Source: Thalassotalea mangrovi (GTDB taxonomy: Bacteria > Pseudomonadota > Gammaproteobacteria > Enterobacterales > Alteromonadaceae). From it: a DNA stretch of 64,000 nucleotides. This document shows, piece after piece, positions 36,647-45,912 of this stretch. The notes under the pieces were generated by a model. The model was not told the origin of the DNA and made no database searches. It saw only the letters and a list, made by a program, of their open reading frames with translations. The translations under genes were made by a program, and so were the position numbers. Numbering within the stretch: position 1 is the stretch's first letter; each line of letters begins with the position of its first letter. The stretch spans positions 56,013-120,012 of the forward strand of contig NZ_SWDB01000027.1 in NCBI RefSeq assembly GCF_005116735.1, read 5' to 3'.

Positions 36647-36870
36647 ACTTTATCCCTCCAGTCAGGAGTTTCTGCATCTAAAATCGCTTCCAGAGTTTTG
36701 ATTCTTTCCGCCATTTTGTCAGCCAGGTCCGATAACTCAGATAATTGTTGATACTCATCTTCTGTCAATCCCTGACCAATTTGTCGCTTTGAGCGATAGT
36801 GCAATACCAGCCATATCGGAGCGACAATCGCCATAAACAGGATGACAGGAACCATTAATAACTCTTCCAC
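36643..36870 (-). CDS. pspB: Phage shock protein B
   Basis: Small 75-aa membrane protein partner of PspC: N-terminal transmembrane helix MVPVILFMAIVAPIWLVLHY then the conserved cytoplasmic coiled coil LTEDEYQQLSELSDLADKM. Lies 24 bp after pspA and overlaps pspC by four bases. Confidence 0.94.
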   Translation of the reverse strand: MEELLMVPVILFMAIVAPIWLVLHYRSKRQIGQGLTEDEYQQLSELSDLADKMAERIKTLEAILDAETPDWRDKV

Positions 36871-36894
36871 GATAATTCTCCTTTTCTACTCTGT

Positions 36895-37593
36895 TTATTT
36901 TTTACCGCTAGTGGTTTTCTTGGTCGCCGTAGCTTTTTTCGGTTGCATCTTCGCTTTTAAAGCTTCCAGTTCACTATCAACGCTTTCGTCTTTTTCCAGT
37001 TCCGCGATTTCTTCCGCCAGCGACTTAGAGCCTAAATCGTAGGATTCAACCTGAGCTTCTAAATCGTCAATTTTGCGCTCGTAACGGTCGAAACGTGATA
37101 AGGCATCATCAACTTTGCCAGAATCCAGTTTGCTTTTAACCTTCAAGCGGGAAGTTGCGGTTTTACCTCGCATCACAATGGCTTTCTGACGAGCCTTAGC
37201 GTCTGCCAGTTTTTCCTGAAGCTGGGCAATTTCATCCTGAAGTTTAACAATGTGATCATCAAAGTGGCTCAACTCATCGCTTAATGCCGTGGCAGCCTCT
37301 TCACATTTTTTTCGCTCGACTAATGCCGCTCGGGCTAAATCTTCACGTCCTTTGCTCAGTGCCAGTTCAGCTTTTTGCTGCCATTGCGCTACATCCGTTT
37401 CAATTCTCGACAACTGGCGAGTCAGTTCTTTTTTCTCAGCCAGGGTTTTTGCCGATGAGGAACGTACTTCTACCAGGGTATCTTCCATTTCCTGAATAAT
37501 TAAGCGCACCATTTTTTCCGGATCTTCGGCTTTATCTAGCAGACTATTGATATTCGAATTGATAATATCTGTAAATCTTGAAAAAACACCCAT
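36895..37593 (-). CDS. pspA: Phage shock protein A
   Basis: PspA/IM30/ESCRT-III-like membrane-remodelling protein and inhibitor of PspF. The 232-aa coiled-coil protein starts MGVFSRFTDIINSNINSLLDKAEDPEKMVRLIIQEME, the diagnostic amphipathic N-terminus, and runs as a long alpha-helical hairpin. The tail adds a Lys/Thr-rich end (ATATKKTTSGKK-like) beyond the E. coli length. First gene of the psp operon, divergent from pspF. Confidence 0.96.
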   Translation of the reverse strand: MGVFSRFTDIINSNINSLLDKAEDPEKMVRLIIQEMEDTLVEVRSSSAKTLAEKKELTRQLSRIETDVAQWQQKAELALSKGREDLARAALVERKKCEEAATALSDELSHFDDHIVKLQDEIAQLQEKLADAKARQKAIVMRGKTATSRLKVKSKLDSGKVDDALSRFDRYERKIDDLEAQVESYDLGSKSLAEEIAELEKDESVDSELEALKAKMQPKKATATKKTTSGKK

Positions 37594-37674
37594 AATGATT
37601 ACCTCATTTTATTGATTTAGTTGTGTCTATTTTCGTCATAGTTCGCACAAATGACGAATCACTGGGTATTACTA

Positions 37675-37691
37675 TTCATTTTTAATGCCAA
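37675..37691 (-). promoter_or_regulatory. Possible sigma-54 promoter of pspA
   Basis: On the minus strand TTGGCATTAAAAATGAA gives a good -24 element (TTGGCA) and a degenerate -12 element (GA where GC is usual; from memory the E. coli pspA promoter also departs from GC). It lies about 80 bp before pspA in the pspA-pspF gap, where a PspF-dependent promoter is expected. Confidence 0.45.
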
Positions 37692-37815
37692 CTTTAAAAC
37701 TTCGCGCAACCCTATGTTTTACCTGGATTAAAAGAAAAGTTAAAAAAAACTTCTCTGACAGGCTTTAATAAAATACACTATTTGTTAGTGAAATAAACTA
37801 ATTATTAGGTCGTTT

Positions 37816-38913
37816 ATGAGCCGCTTCAAACAACAGGATAACCTGATAGGGCAATCGAACAGTTTTTTAGAAGTCCTCGAACATATTTCCCAGGTCGCTC
37901 CTTTGTCCAAGCCTGTACTACTTATCGGTGAACGCGGTACCGGTAAAGAGCTGGTCGCTGCCCGCCTGCATTACTTATCCAAGCGCTGGGATCAAAGCTA
38001 CTTAAAACTTAATTGTGCAGCGCTTAATGAAAACCTGCTGGAAAGTGAACTGTTCGGCTATGAAAGCGGTGCATTTACCGGCGCCAGTAAACGTCATGAA
38101 GGTCGCTTTGAAAAGGCTGATGGCGGCACCATGTTTCTTGATGAGCTTGCCAATACCTCCGGGCTGATACAGGAAAAGCTACTGCGCGTAGTCGAATATG
38201 GTGAATTCGAACGCGTCGGCGGTTCACGTACCATCAAAACTGATGTTCGCCTGATCGCGGCAACCAATGAAGATTTACCGACCCTTGCCGACAAAGGCGA
38301 ATTTCGCGCTGATTTACTGGACCGGCTGGCATTTGATGTTATTACCTTACCGCCGTTGCGAGAGCGACAGGAAGATATCCTGATTCTGGCGGAGCATTTC
38401 GCCATCAATATGGCCCGGGAATTGGAGTTTGAACTGTTCTCGGGATTTAATGAGAAAGTAAAGCGCGCCCTATTGGACTACGATTGGCCAGGCAACATTC
38501 GTGAGTTAAAAAATGTGGTTGAGCGAAGTGTTTACCGGCATAACAATCCCCATATTCCGGTCAGCAACCTGGTCATCGATCCTTTTGAATCGCCATATCG
38601 CCCGGCAGCGCGGGTAAAAACCGCAGACAGGCAAATAACCGTAAGCAAAGCGCCGGTTAATGGTCATGACAACTCAGAAAAGGTTGCTGCGACGCAACCA
38701 ATTACTAACGTTCAATCAAACAAAACCACTGAATTTCCGGTCTCATTAAAAAACCTGTCACAGGATTACGAGATTAAACTGATAAAAGAAGCATTGGCAA
38801 CGAACCAGTTTAATCAGAAAAAAACCGCCCAGGCACTCGAGTTAACCTATCATCAGTTGCGCGGCTACCTGAAAAAATACAATTTATTGGATAGTAATGA
38901 CAGTGAAGAGTGA
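37816..38913 (+). CDS. pspF: PspF, sigma-54 activator of the phage shock operon
   Basis: A 365-aa bacterial enhancer-binding protein without an N-terminal sensory domain, as in E. coli PspF. The AAA+ domain has Walker A GERGTGKE, the sigma-54-contact motif GAFTGA (ELFGYESGAFTGASKRHEGR), Walker B GGTMFLDE, and the C-terminal Fis-type helix-turn-helix NQKKTAQALELTYHQLRGYLKKY. A ~75-residue linker rich in Pro/Thr/Asn separates them, longer than in E. coli. Divergent from pspA; the end overlaps sapA by 17 bp. Confidence 0.95.
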   Translation: MSRFKQQDNLIGQSNSFLEVLEHISQVAPLSKPVLLIGERGTGKELVAARLHYLSKRWDQSYLKLNCAALNENLLESELFGYESGAFTGASKRHEGRFEKADGGTMFLDELANTSGLIQEKLLRVVEYGEFERVGGSRTIKTDVRLIAATNEDLPTLADKGEFRADLLDRLAFDVITLPPLRERQEDILILAEHFAINMARELEFELFSGFNEKVKRALLDYDWPGNIRELKNVVERSVYRHNNPHIPVSNLVIDPFESPYRPAARVKTADRQITVSKAPVNGHDNSEKVAATQPITNVQSNKTTEFPVSLKNLSQDYEIKLIKEALATNQFNQKKTAQALELTYHQLRGYLKKYNLLDSNDSEE

Positions 38914-40552
38914 TTCTCCCCTAAGCAAGATGACTGGCTACCTAATGTTGGCCTTGCTCACCCTGCTCTCAGGCTGCGAACCGGCTAATACCGAAGACTC
39001 GATATTCACTGACGGCCTGGTCTATTGCTCAGAGGGGTCACCAACATCGTTCAATCCACAGTTGGTCACCTCGGGCACAACCATCGATGCAACGACCCGG
39101 CAGATTTATAACCGCTTACTGGACTTTAATCGCGATAACTATCAACTGGAACCTTCCCTGGCAAGATCCTGGCACGTTACCAATGATGGAAAAAAAATAA
39201 CCTTTTATCTGCGTAAAGACGTTGCGTTTCATCAGACCCGCTATTTTAAGCCGACGCGTAACCTCAACGCCGACGATGTTATTTTCAGCTTCGAACGTAT
39301 CCTCAATAAAAACAATCCCTTTTACCGTGCTGCTCGCGGCAACTACCCGTTTTTTCGTGGCATCAAGTTTGAGCAACTGGTAGAAAAAGTTGAGAGGATC
39401 GATGACTACACGATTCGCTTTATTCTGACCCGGCCGGATGCATCTTTTCTGTCTAACCTCGGCGCCCCATTTGCGGTGATTTTATCAAAAGAATATGCCG
39501 ACCAGTTAATTGCTCAAAACGAACCAAGCATGTTATCTATGTTGGATTACCTGCCAATAGGAACCGGTCCTTTCATGTATAAAGAGTACCGCCCTAATGC
39601 CTTTATCCGCTATCAGCGCCATGATCAATACTGGAAACATCCGGTTGCTATCGAGAAATTAATTTTCAATATCACTCCCAACAACACCGGACGTCTGACC
39701 AAGTTACTGACCCATGAATGCGATGTTATTTCTTACCCGATTGCCCCTCAGGAGATTCGCAGTCGAGACGATTTACAACTGGAAGAAGTTACCTCATTTA
39801 ATGTAGCGTTTCTTGCCTTTAACACCATCAGGCCACCTTTTGATAATCCATTGGTCAGGCAGGCTGTCTCGCTGGCCATTAACAGGGAAGCAATTATCAA
39901 CGCCGTCTATTTTGATCAGGCCGAAATTGCTCACTCGTTATTACCCACCGCATCCTGGGCCTACAACGAACCCCAGACGAAACTACCCTATTCTATCGAA
40001 CAGGCCAAACAGTTATTGGCCGATGCCGGCCTGGAGCAAGGATTTACCCTGGATTTATGGGCCATACCGGTGCAGCGTGCCTATAACCCTGATGCCCGAA
40101 AAATGGCTAAATTAATTCGTTCAGACTTGGCCCGGATTGGCATTAATGTCAATATCATCACCTATGAATGGTCGACCTTCTTACGCAAACTATCTGATGG
40201 CGAGCATCAGGCCGCGCTGGTTGGCTGGTCTGCGGATCATCCTGATCCGGATAACTTTTTCACGCCATTGTTGAGTTGCTCCAGTGCCAGATCCGGCAGC
40301 AATCGCAGTTTCTGGTGTAATCGAAATTTCGACCAGTTGCTTGCTAAAGCCTTGTCGACCCGAAATGCCAAACAGCGGCGTGACTACTACCTGCAGGCGC
40401 AACAACTGATTAGCGAGGAATTCCCGCTGCTGCCAATCGCCCATGCGAAACGTGCGCAGGCGAAAACCAGTCTGGTTCAGGGGAATATTCTGACGCCATT
40501 TGGCGGTATCACCTTCGCTGATACGAAAAAGCTGGCCGGGGAGAAACAATAA
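38897..40552 (+). CDS. sapA: Peptide ABC transporter, substrate-binding lipoprotein SapA-like
   Basis: Family 5 periplasmic solute-binding protein of 551 aa. The N-terminus has a lipoprotein signal, MLALLTLLSGC (lipobox LLSG|C, Cys about 27); the protein then shows NADDVIFSFERILNKNNPF and NPLVRQAVSLAINREAII typical of SBP_bac_5 proteins such as SapA/DppA. Imports or binds cationic or other peptides. Start overlaps pspF in a different frame; the gene order pspF-sapABCDF is as in E. coli. Confidence 0.93.
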   Translation: MTVKSDSPLSKMTGYLMLALLTLLSGCEPANTEDSIFTDGLVYCSEGSPTSFNPQLVTSGTTIDATTRQIYNRLLDFNRDNYQLEPSLARSWHVTNDGKKITFYLRKDVAFHQTRYFKPTRNLNADDVIFSFERILNKNNPFYRAARGNYPFFRGIKFEQLVEKVERIDDYTIRFILTRPDASFLSNLGAPFAVILSKEYADQLIAQNEPSMLSMLDYLPIGTGPFMYKEYRPNAFIRYQRHDQYWKHPVAIEKLIFNITPNNTGRLTKLLTHECDVISYPIAPQEIRSRDDLQLEEVTSFNVAFLAFNTIRPPFDNPLVRQAVSLAINREAIINAVYFDQAEIAHSLLPTASWAYNEPQTKLPYSIEQAKQLLADAGLEQGFTLDLWAIPVQRAYNPDARKMAKLIRSDLARIGINVNIITYEWSTFLRKLSDGEHQAALVGWSADHPDPDNFFTPLLSCSSARSGSNRSFWCNRNFDQLLAKALSTRNAKQRRDYYLQAQQLISEEFPLLPIAHAKRAQAKTSLVQGNILTPFGGITFADTKKLAGEKQ

Positions 40553-40554
40553 CC

Positions 40555-41586
40555 ATGGTATTGTTCGCGCTTCGACGGTTAAATCTACTGTTATTTACGC
40601 TACTGATGTTGTCGGTTGTAGCATTCAGTCTCAATTACTTTTTTCCAGGTTCCGCGATTGTCAATATCACCGGGTTAGTCAATGCCACGGACGCGCAACT
40701 GGCCAGCTATGAAAAACTGTATCGCATGGATCAATCCGTGTTTTTTCAGTATCTGGCCTACCTAAGAGAATTGTTTAACGGCAATATGGGCGTTTCGATG
40801 TCGACGCAGAACCCTATCAGTGAAGAGTTGATCACCTACCTGCCAGCTACCATTGAATTAAGCCTTGCTGCGTTATTGCTGGCGATGATTTTTGGTGTGC
40901 CGCTCGGTTTTATCGCTGCCATCTTTCACAATAAGGTTACCGACAAAGCGATTCTGTCGGTGGCGATGGTCGGATACTCGTTACCGGTGTTCTGGCTGGC
41001 ACTGATTTTAATTCTGGTGTTCTCGATCACCTTGTCCTGGTTCCCCTCATCAGGGCAGTTAAATCTGTTGTTTGAGATTGAGCAAGTCACCGGCTTTAAA
41101 CTTATCGATATTCTGCTCAGTGATTCACCATATCGTTGGCAGGCATTTCAGGACGCTCTGGAGCATCTGGTATTACCGGCAATTACCGTCGCTATTGCGC
41201 CAATGACGATTTTCATTCGCCTGGCTCGCACTTCAATGCTGGAAGTGCTTGAGTCCAATTATATTAAGGCAGCAAGAGCCAAAGGGTTGTCGAACATCAA
41301 GATCATTTACCACCACGGTATTCGCAATGCCCTGGTGCGGATTATTCGTGATATGGGCTTACAATTTGCCAACCTGATGACACTGGCTATGATTGCCGAG
41401 GTGATCTTTGACTGGCAGGGTGCTGGTAGCTGGTTGATAGACAGCATTTTCCAACGTGATTATACCGCCATTCAGGGAGGCTTGATTGCGCTGGCAACCT
41501 TCACATTCTTTATCAATATTCTCGCCGATTTTATATACGCTAGCTTGAATCCGGTAGAAAGGTACACACGTCATGCCACGAGATAA
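40555..41586 (+). CDS. sapB: Peptide ABC transporter permease SapB
   Basis: A 343-aa inner-membrane permease of the DppB/OppB/SapB type: N-terminal helix, periplasmic loop, then a core with the EAA-like loop ESNYIKAARAKGLSNIKIIYHHGIRNALVRI contacting the ATPases. Two bases after sapA and overlapping sapC by 14 bp. Confidence 0.95.
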   Translation: MVLFALRRLNLLLFTLLMLSVVAFSLNYFFPGSAIVNITGLVNATDAQLASYEKLYRMDQSVFFQYLAYLRELFNGNMGVSMSTQNPISEELITYLPATIELSLAALLLAMIFGVPLGFIAAIFHNKVTDKAILSVAMVGYSLPVFWLALILILVFSITLSWFPSSGQLNLLFEIEQVTGFKLIDILLSDSPYRWQAFQDALEHLVLPAITVAIAPMTIFIRLARTSMLEVLESNYIKAARAKGLSNIKIIYHHGIRNALVRIIRDMGLQFANLMTLAMIAEVIFDWQGAGSWLIDSIFQRDYTAIQGGLIALATFTFFINILADFIYASLNPVERYTRHATR

Positions 41587-42466
41587 GATCTACATAGAAG
41601 AGGAATTCCCCTCCCCTATCTTGCAGTTATGGCTGACGTTTAAACGAACTCCGGTCGCTATCTGGGCATTGTTTTGCTACGTATTGTTGGTACTGCTTGC
41701 CATCTTTGGCAGCTTTATTACTCCTCATTCGGCGATGGAAAATAACCTTGATATGCTACTCACGCCACCCGCCTGGAATGCCGACGGGGACATCAGTTAC
41801 TTACTTGGAACCGATGACCTTGGCCGCGATATGTTGTCACGTCTGATCCAGGGCACCTCACTGACCTTTGGCCTGAGTATTCTGGTGGTTGTCTGTGCCT
41901 TGATCATTGGCGTATTAATAGGCTCGGTTTCAGCCCTGACCCGAGGGGTCAAGGCCAGTTTGCTGACCCATTTCCTGGATGTGGTGTTATCCATGCCATC
42001 ATTACTGCTAGCGATTATTATTGTTGCCATTCTCGGACCTGGCCTGACCAACGTGCTCTGGGCGATAGGTCTGGTGTTAATTCCGCAGTTTATCCATATC
42101 ACCCGTAATGCGATTAAAGAAGAACAGCAAAAAGGCTATGTATTAATCCCGATACTTGATGGCGCGTCCGAACTTCGGGTACTGGTCACCTCAATATACC
42201 CAAACATTATTGATAAAATCATTATCCAGGCGACACTGGCTCAGTCAGCGGCGATTCTGGATATCGCCGCCCTTGGTTTTTTAGGACTCGGCGCTCCCGT
42301 TGCGCTGCCGGAATGGGGCTCGATGCTCGCTAACAGCCTGGATTTATTTTATATCGCGCCATGGACCAGTTATTTGCCGGGACTGGCGATACTAATTGCC
42401 GTTATCGTCACCAACCTGGTTGGCGAAGGTTTGCGACATTCACTTAAATTGCAAAAAGAGAACTGA
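41573..42466 (+). CDS. sapC: Peptide ABC transporter permease SapC
   Basis: A 297-aa DppC/OppC/SapC permease. Features: LGTDDLGRDMLSRLIQGTSLTFGLS, the family hallmark before the transmembrane core, multiple helices, and the C-terminal LGFLGLGAPVALPEWGSML segment. The EAA loop is less basic than in SapB, as usual for SapC. Its stop overlaps the sapD start (TGATG). Confidence 0.95.
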   Translation: MPRDKIYIEEEFPSPILQLWLTFKRTPVAIWALFCYVLLVLLAIFGSFITPHSAMENNLDMLLTPPAWNADGDISYLLGTDDLGRDMLSRLIQGTSLTFGLSILVVVCALIIGVLIGSVSALTRGVKASLLTHFLDVVLSMPSLLLAIIIVAILGPGLTNVLWAIGLVLIPQFIHITRNAIKEEQQKGYVLIPILDGASELRVLVTSIYPNIIDKIIIQATLAQSAAILDIAALGFLGLGAPVALPEWGSMLANSLDLFYIAPWTSYLPGLAILIAVIVTNLVGEGLRHSLKLQKEN

Positions 42467-43455
42467 TGAACTTACTGGACATTAAAAACCTCAGTATCAC
42501 CCTGCAATCTGGTTCAGAGCCGATTCAGGCGGTCGAGCGCGTAAGCCTGAGTTTAAAAGAAGGTGAATTCCGAGGCCTGGTAGGCGAATCAGGCAGCGGT
42601 AAATCTTTGCTTGCCAAAGCGATCGTGGGCGTACTGGACGAGAAGTGGAAAGTTGAAGCGGACCGATTTCATTGGCAGGGACGGGATTTATTGCGCCTGA
42701 GTGTTGAGGAGCGTAAGAAGATCATCACCCGCGATATCGCCATTATCTTCCAGGAGCCGATGAGTTGTCTGGATCCCACGAACACCATCGGTGAACAGAT
42801 TGAAGAAGCCATCGACAGTGAACAACTCACTGGTTTTTTCTGGCAAAAGGCACAACAACGACGTGAAGCGGCGGTTAAATTACTGCACAAGGTTGGCATT
42901 AAAAAACATTCCCTGGTGAGCAAATCCTATCCGCACCAGCTCACCACCACTTTGTGTCAGCGAGTCATGATCGCCATGGCCCTGGCACGGCGTCCGAAAC
43001 TGCTGATTGCCGATGAGCCGACCGCGTCTATGGAGTCTGCAAATCAGGCACAGATTTTCCGCCTGCTGGCCAGTTTAAATCAATTGAAAAATATGTCGAT
43101 TCTGCTGATCAGTCATGAATTAGATAAAATCAGCCACTGGACCGATTACCTGACCGTGATGTACTCCGGTCAGTTCGTTGAGGCTGGTACCACATCACAA
43201 ATATTTGATACGCCTTATCATCCATACACCAAAGCGCTAATCGCCAGCAGCCCCAAATTTCAGGCTCATTGGCAAAAGAAATCGCGACTCGATACGCTTC
43301 CCGGTTCTATTCCGGTATTGCAACATTTACCGATTGGCTGTCGATTAGGGCCCCGATGTCCCAATGCCCGCAAGAAATGCGTTATCGCACCGCAAATACG
43401 ATCCTATCAGGGGCATCAGGTCAGTTGTCACTTTTCTCATAAAGGAGATTATTGA
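42466..43455 (+). CDS. sapD: Peptide ABC transporter ATP-binding protein SapD
   Basis: A 329-aa ABC ATPase: Walker A GESGSGKSLLAKAI, a Q-loop FQEPMSCLDPT, Walker B KLLIADEPTA, and the C-terminal oligopeptide-transporter domain with GCRLGPRCPNARKKCVIAP, a cysteine cluster of this subfamily. The ABC signature reads SYPHQLTTTLCQRVMIA instead of LSGGQ, a degenerate form also known from SapD proteins. Overlaps sapF by four bases. Confidence 0.94.
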   Translation: MNLLDIKNLSITLQSGSEPIQAVERVSLSLKEGEFRGLVGESGSGKSLLAKAIVGVLDEKWKVEADRFHWQGRDLLRLSVEERKKIITRDIAIIFQEPMSCLDPTNTIGEQIEEAIDSEQLTGFFWQKAQQRREAAVKLLHKVGIKKHSLVSKSYPHQLTTTLCQRVMIAMALARRPKLLIADEPTASMESANQAQIFRLLASLNQLKNMSILLISHELDKISHWTDYLTVMYSGQFVEAGTTSQIFDTPYHPYTKALIASSPKFQAHWQKKSRLDTLPGSIPVLQHLPIGCRLGPRCPNARKKCVIAPQIRSYQGHQVSCHFSHKGDY

Positions 43456-44234
43456 TGGCCAGCCTGATCGAAGTTAAAGACTTAAGCAAAGATTACAAAG
43501 TCAGAAACCACTGGTGGAAAAAAGAAGCCATCACTGTCTTACAACCATTGTCGTTTAAGCTTGATGCCAATGAAACCCTGGCGGTTATCGGCAACATCGG
43601 TTCCGGGAAATCGGTATTAGCGAAACTTTTAGTCGGTGCTGCCAGGCCAACAACCGGCGAGATTTACCTGAACGGCCAGCATTTGCAAACCGGTAATTTT
43701 AAACAGCGATGCCAGCATGTACGAATGATTTTTCAGGATGCGGGGAATACCCTCAACCCCAGCCTGACCATCAAGCAACAACTGGAAGAACCGCTGCTGT
43801 TAAATACCCGCCTGGATGCTCAGGAGCGAACCGTGCAAATTCGCGAGACCCTGCAAAAAGTCGGTCTGCTTGCCGACCATATGCATTTTTATCCACATAT
43901 GTTTTCGGGTGGCCAGAAACAGCGTATTTCCCTGGCTCGTGCCATTATCTTACAACCACAGCTGGTTATTCTTGATGAAGCTCTCGCCGCTCTGGACTTA
44001 TCGTTGCGAGCGCAGATGGTTAACCTGTTACTTGATTTGCAGGAACAAATGGGGCTCGCCTATTTGCTGATATCTCAGGATTTGGATATTGTCGAGCACC
44101 TGAGTGACAAGCTGCTAGTGTTAAACGATGGGAAGTTGATAGAGTCAGGACCGACCGATCAGGTGCTGAAAAATCCGAAGCATAAATACACCAAGAAATT
44201 GATCATGAGCCAGCGCAAACGCACTGTCAAATAA
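43452..44234 (+). CDS. sapF: Peptide ABC transporter ATP-binding protein SapF
   Basis: A 260-aa ABC ATPase with Walker A GNIGSGKSVLAKLL, Q-loop FQDAGNTLNPSL, a proper signature MFSGGQKQRISLARAI and Walker B LVILDEALAALDLS. In the last pair the usual DEPTSALD reads DEALAALD, keeping the catalytic glutamate. Pairs with SapD to power SapBC. Last gene of the operon. Confidence 0.95.
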   Translation: MMASLIEVKDLSKDYKVRNHWWKKEAITVLQPLSFKLDANETLAVIGNIGSGKSVLAKLLVGAARPTTGEIYLNGQHLQTGNFKQRCQHVRMIFQDAGNTLNPSLTIKQQLEEPLLLNTRLDAQERTVQIRETLQKVGLLADHMHFYPHMFSGGQKQRISLARAIILQPQLVILDEALAALDLSLRAQMVNLLLDLQEQMGLAYLLISQDLDIVEHLSDKLLVLNDGKLIESGPTDQVLKNPKHKYTKKLIMSQRKRTVK

Positions 44235-44295
44235 AAGGCAATATCGCCACACCAAGGCCTGCCGAGCTTTCATTAAAACAAAATTTTCCATATAC

Positions 44296-44327
44296 AAAAA
44301 AGCCAGCAGTTATGCTGGCTTTGTTTA
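44296..44327. terminator. Bidirectional terminator between sapF and the PEP-CTERM gene
   Basis: AAAGCCAGCA / TGCTGGCTTT with a 4-nt loop, flanked by A and T tracts on both sides, between two convergent genes. Confidence 0.87.
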
Positions 44328-44346
44328 ATAGTCTAATGGTTTGAAT

Positions 44347-44973
44347 CTAACGACCAAACTTACGACGCGATGCAACAAGCCCAAGTAAACCAAGTGCCAT
44401 TAAAGCCAGGTTAGCTGGTTCAGGCACGGCTTGAGGTGGTAACAGGCCATCATCAATCCATAGCGCGGCAATGTAAAACTCACCTGCGGTTACGGTCATT
44501 GAGAACGATTCGCCCTCAGCAAACGTATAAATGGTACTGTCATCAAGTGCCCACTCACCGCCATCACTCATATCTGCGAGACTACCGGCAAAGAAGCCTT
44601 CTTCTTCATGAGCGACAGCCTGAAGGGTGGCTCCTAATGGTACGAATACCTCGTCACCAACCATAAAGGTGAAGGTAAAGGTTTCACCAATATTAAAGTT
44701 GTCATCAGGGTTTTTCGCGCAGCCAGTGTCAGATTGACAGTTACCTAACCCTGAACCTTTATCCAGATACAAAAACCCTGTACCAACCTCAAGGGTTACT
44801 GACAGACCAGGAATTGAAGTCTCAACCATTAAAGGACTATCCCAATTACCCTCGCCAAGGGCATCGGTAAGCTCTTCAAAGTCGAGTATTTTGATTAATT
44901 CCGCATTAGCAATGCCACTAAAACTTAAAAGTGCCGCCATTATTGGAATTGTTAAAGCTTTTAGCAGTTTCAT
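44347..44973 (-). CDS. PEP-CTERM sorting-domain exported protein
   Basis: A 208-aa secreted protein with signal peptide (ALTIPIMAALLSFSGIANA) and a C-terminal PEP-CTERM signal: motif VPEPANLAL, a hydrophobic helix ALGLLGLVA, and a basic end SRRKFGR. Such proteins are processed by an exosortase, tied to exopolysaccharide production; no exosortase is in the window. The body is acidic and has two cysteines about 12 residues apart (NCQSDTGCAK). SD ACGGAGG; a strong sigma-54 promoter match lies 44 bp upstream. Specific role unknown. Confidence 0.9.
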   Translation of the reverse strand: MKLLKALTIPIMAALLSFSGIANAELIKILDFEELTDALGEGNWDSPLMVETSIPGLSVTLEVGTGFLYLDKGSGLGNCQSDTGCAKNPDDNFNIGETFTFTFMVGDEVFVPLGATLQAVAHEEEGFFAGSLADMSDGGEWALDDSTIYTFAEGESFSMTVTAGEFYIAALWIDDGLLPPQAVPEPANLALMALGLLGLVASRRKFGR

Positions 44974-45428
44974 TTAAAATAACCTCCGTAACACAAATGA
45001 AGTGCATGGTTAACGGAGCAAGGTTCAGGCCAACCTCACAAGAAGATTTCTTTTCTACGAAAAAACAGGTAGATAAAAACATTTATAAAATTTTATTAAT
45101 GGAAAAATTTATTGGTCTGTAAAAATAACGAACACTTACAGCCTTTAATTTTGAACCAAGTAAAGTCGATGCAGCGGTGAAGTTTCCATCAAGCGAATCA
45201 GCGGCACCTGGCGGTTTGTCCCACGAAAGAGTAGATTCGTCCCAGACAATTGGTAATTGACTTTATTCTCGCCTACCCTACAATAGCCGTTAACTGTACA
45301 ATAAATGAACGACCAACCAACTTCAGTGTCGTTGTGAAAACTGGGGAACGGGGGCTGGTAAACTGATATCCAGTCAATTTCACGCTTTATTCGATATTTT
45401 TTTGACGTCTTCCACTTAAGGAGGAAGC
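44974..45428. other. Gap between the PEP-CTERM gene and the next plus-strand gene
   Basis: 455 bp. Besides the sigma-54 element at 45017-45033, a leader hairpin CTCCGTTAAC...GTTACGGAG overlaps the SD of the PEP-CTERM gene (about 44983-45017). A minus-strand frame at 45145-45501 is open, but I see no family or SD. Confidence 0.45.
45017..45033 (-). promoter_or_regulatory. Sigma-54 promoter of the PEP-CTERM gene
   Basis: Minus-strand TTGGCCTGAACCTTGCT has the -24 GG and -12 GC exactly ten bases apart and differs from the consensus TTGGCACGNNNNTTGCW at very few positions. It points at the PEP-CTERM gene, whose ATG is 44 bp downstream. Confidence 0.72.
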
Positions 45429-45812
45429 ATGAAAAGGAAACAAAACGCAATCTCGCTGGCTGTAGCAGCTGTGCTGGCAATTCATTTTTCTGCGCAGGCA
45501 ATAGCTGTAGAGGATAGCAAGGTCCACTTTACCAAAGACATGCACGTGAACATTACCACGGTTATGGGTAATCATTTCACCCCCTACGATGCTTTAATCA
45601 ATAAGCCACTGGCACAACTTATCGAAGTACCGGCATATCAGGCGGTAGAGCGCCAGGTGAAGAAGGCTGATAGCTTTTTCGAAACGGCAATGAAGGCGCA
45701 GGACAGGATTCAATACTACATGGCCCTGGTGAAGCAGACATTTAATGGCTCTACCGATGAGGAAACCGGTCAATGTCAGTCATCCAAGTTGGCCAGACTG
45801 TTTTCTTTCTAA
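45429..45812 (+). CDS. Exported protein of unknown function
   Basis: A 127-aa protein with a clear signal peptide (MKRKQNAISLAVAAVLAIHF...AQAIA) and a strong SD (AAGGAGGAAGC) before the ATG. The mature part, about 105 residues, starts VEDSKVHFTKDMHVNITTVMGNHFTPYDALI, looks helical, and has a single cysteine near the end. I do not recognise a family. It stands alone between two gaps. Confidence 0.7.
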   Translation: MKRKQNAISLAVAAVLAIHFSAQAIAVEDSKVHFTKDMHVNITTVMGNHFTPYDALINKPLAQLIEVPAYQAVERQVKKADSFFETAMKAQDRIQYYMALVKQTFNGSTDEETGQCQSSKLARLFSF

Positions 45813-45912
45813 CAACAAATTCTCTGAATAATAGTCTCAGGCTCGATGCTGCATTCGCTTTGCAGTGATCAGTCTGAGTCGAAAACCTAACACAACTACA
45901 ACCACTTCAGAC

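Noticed and set aside
45145-45501. Minus-strand reading frame of 118 codons overlapping the start of the exported protein gene
   Set aside because: No SD, no signal peptide or family, and it overlaps the start of a better-supported gene on the other strand; a decayed fragment cannot be excluded.
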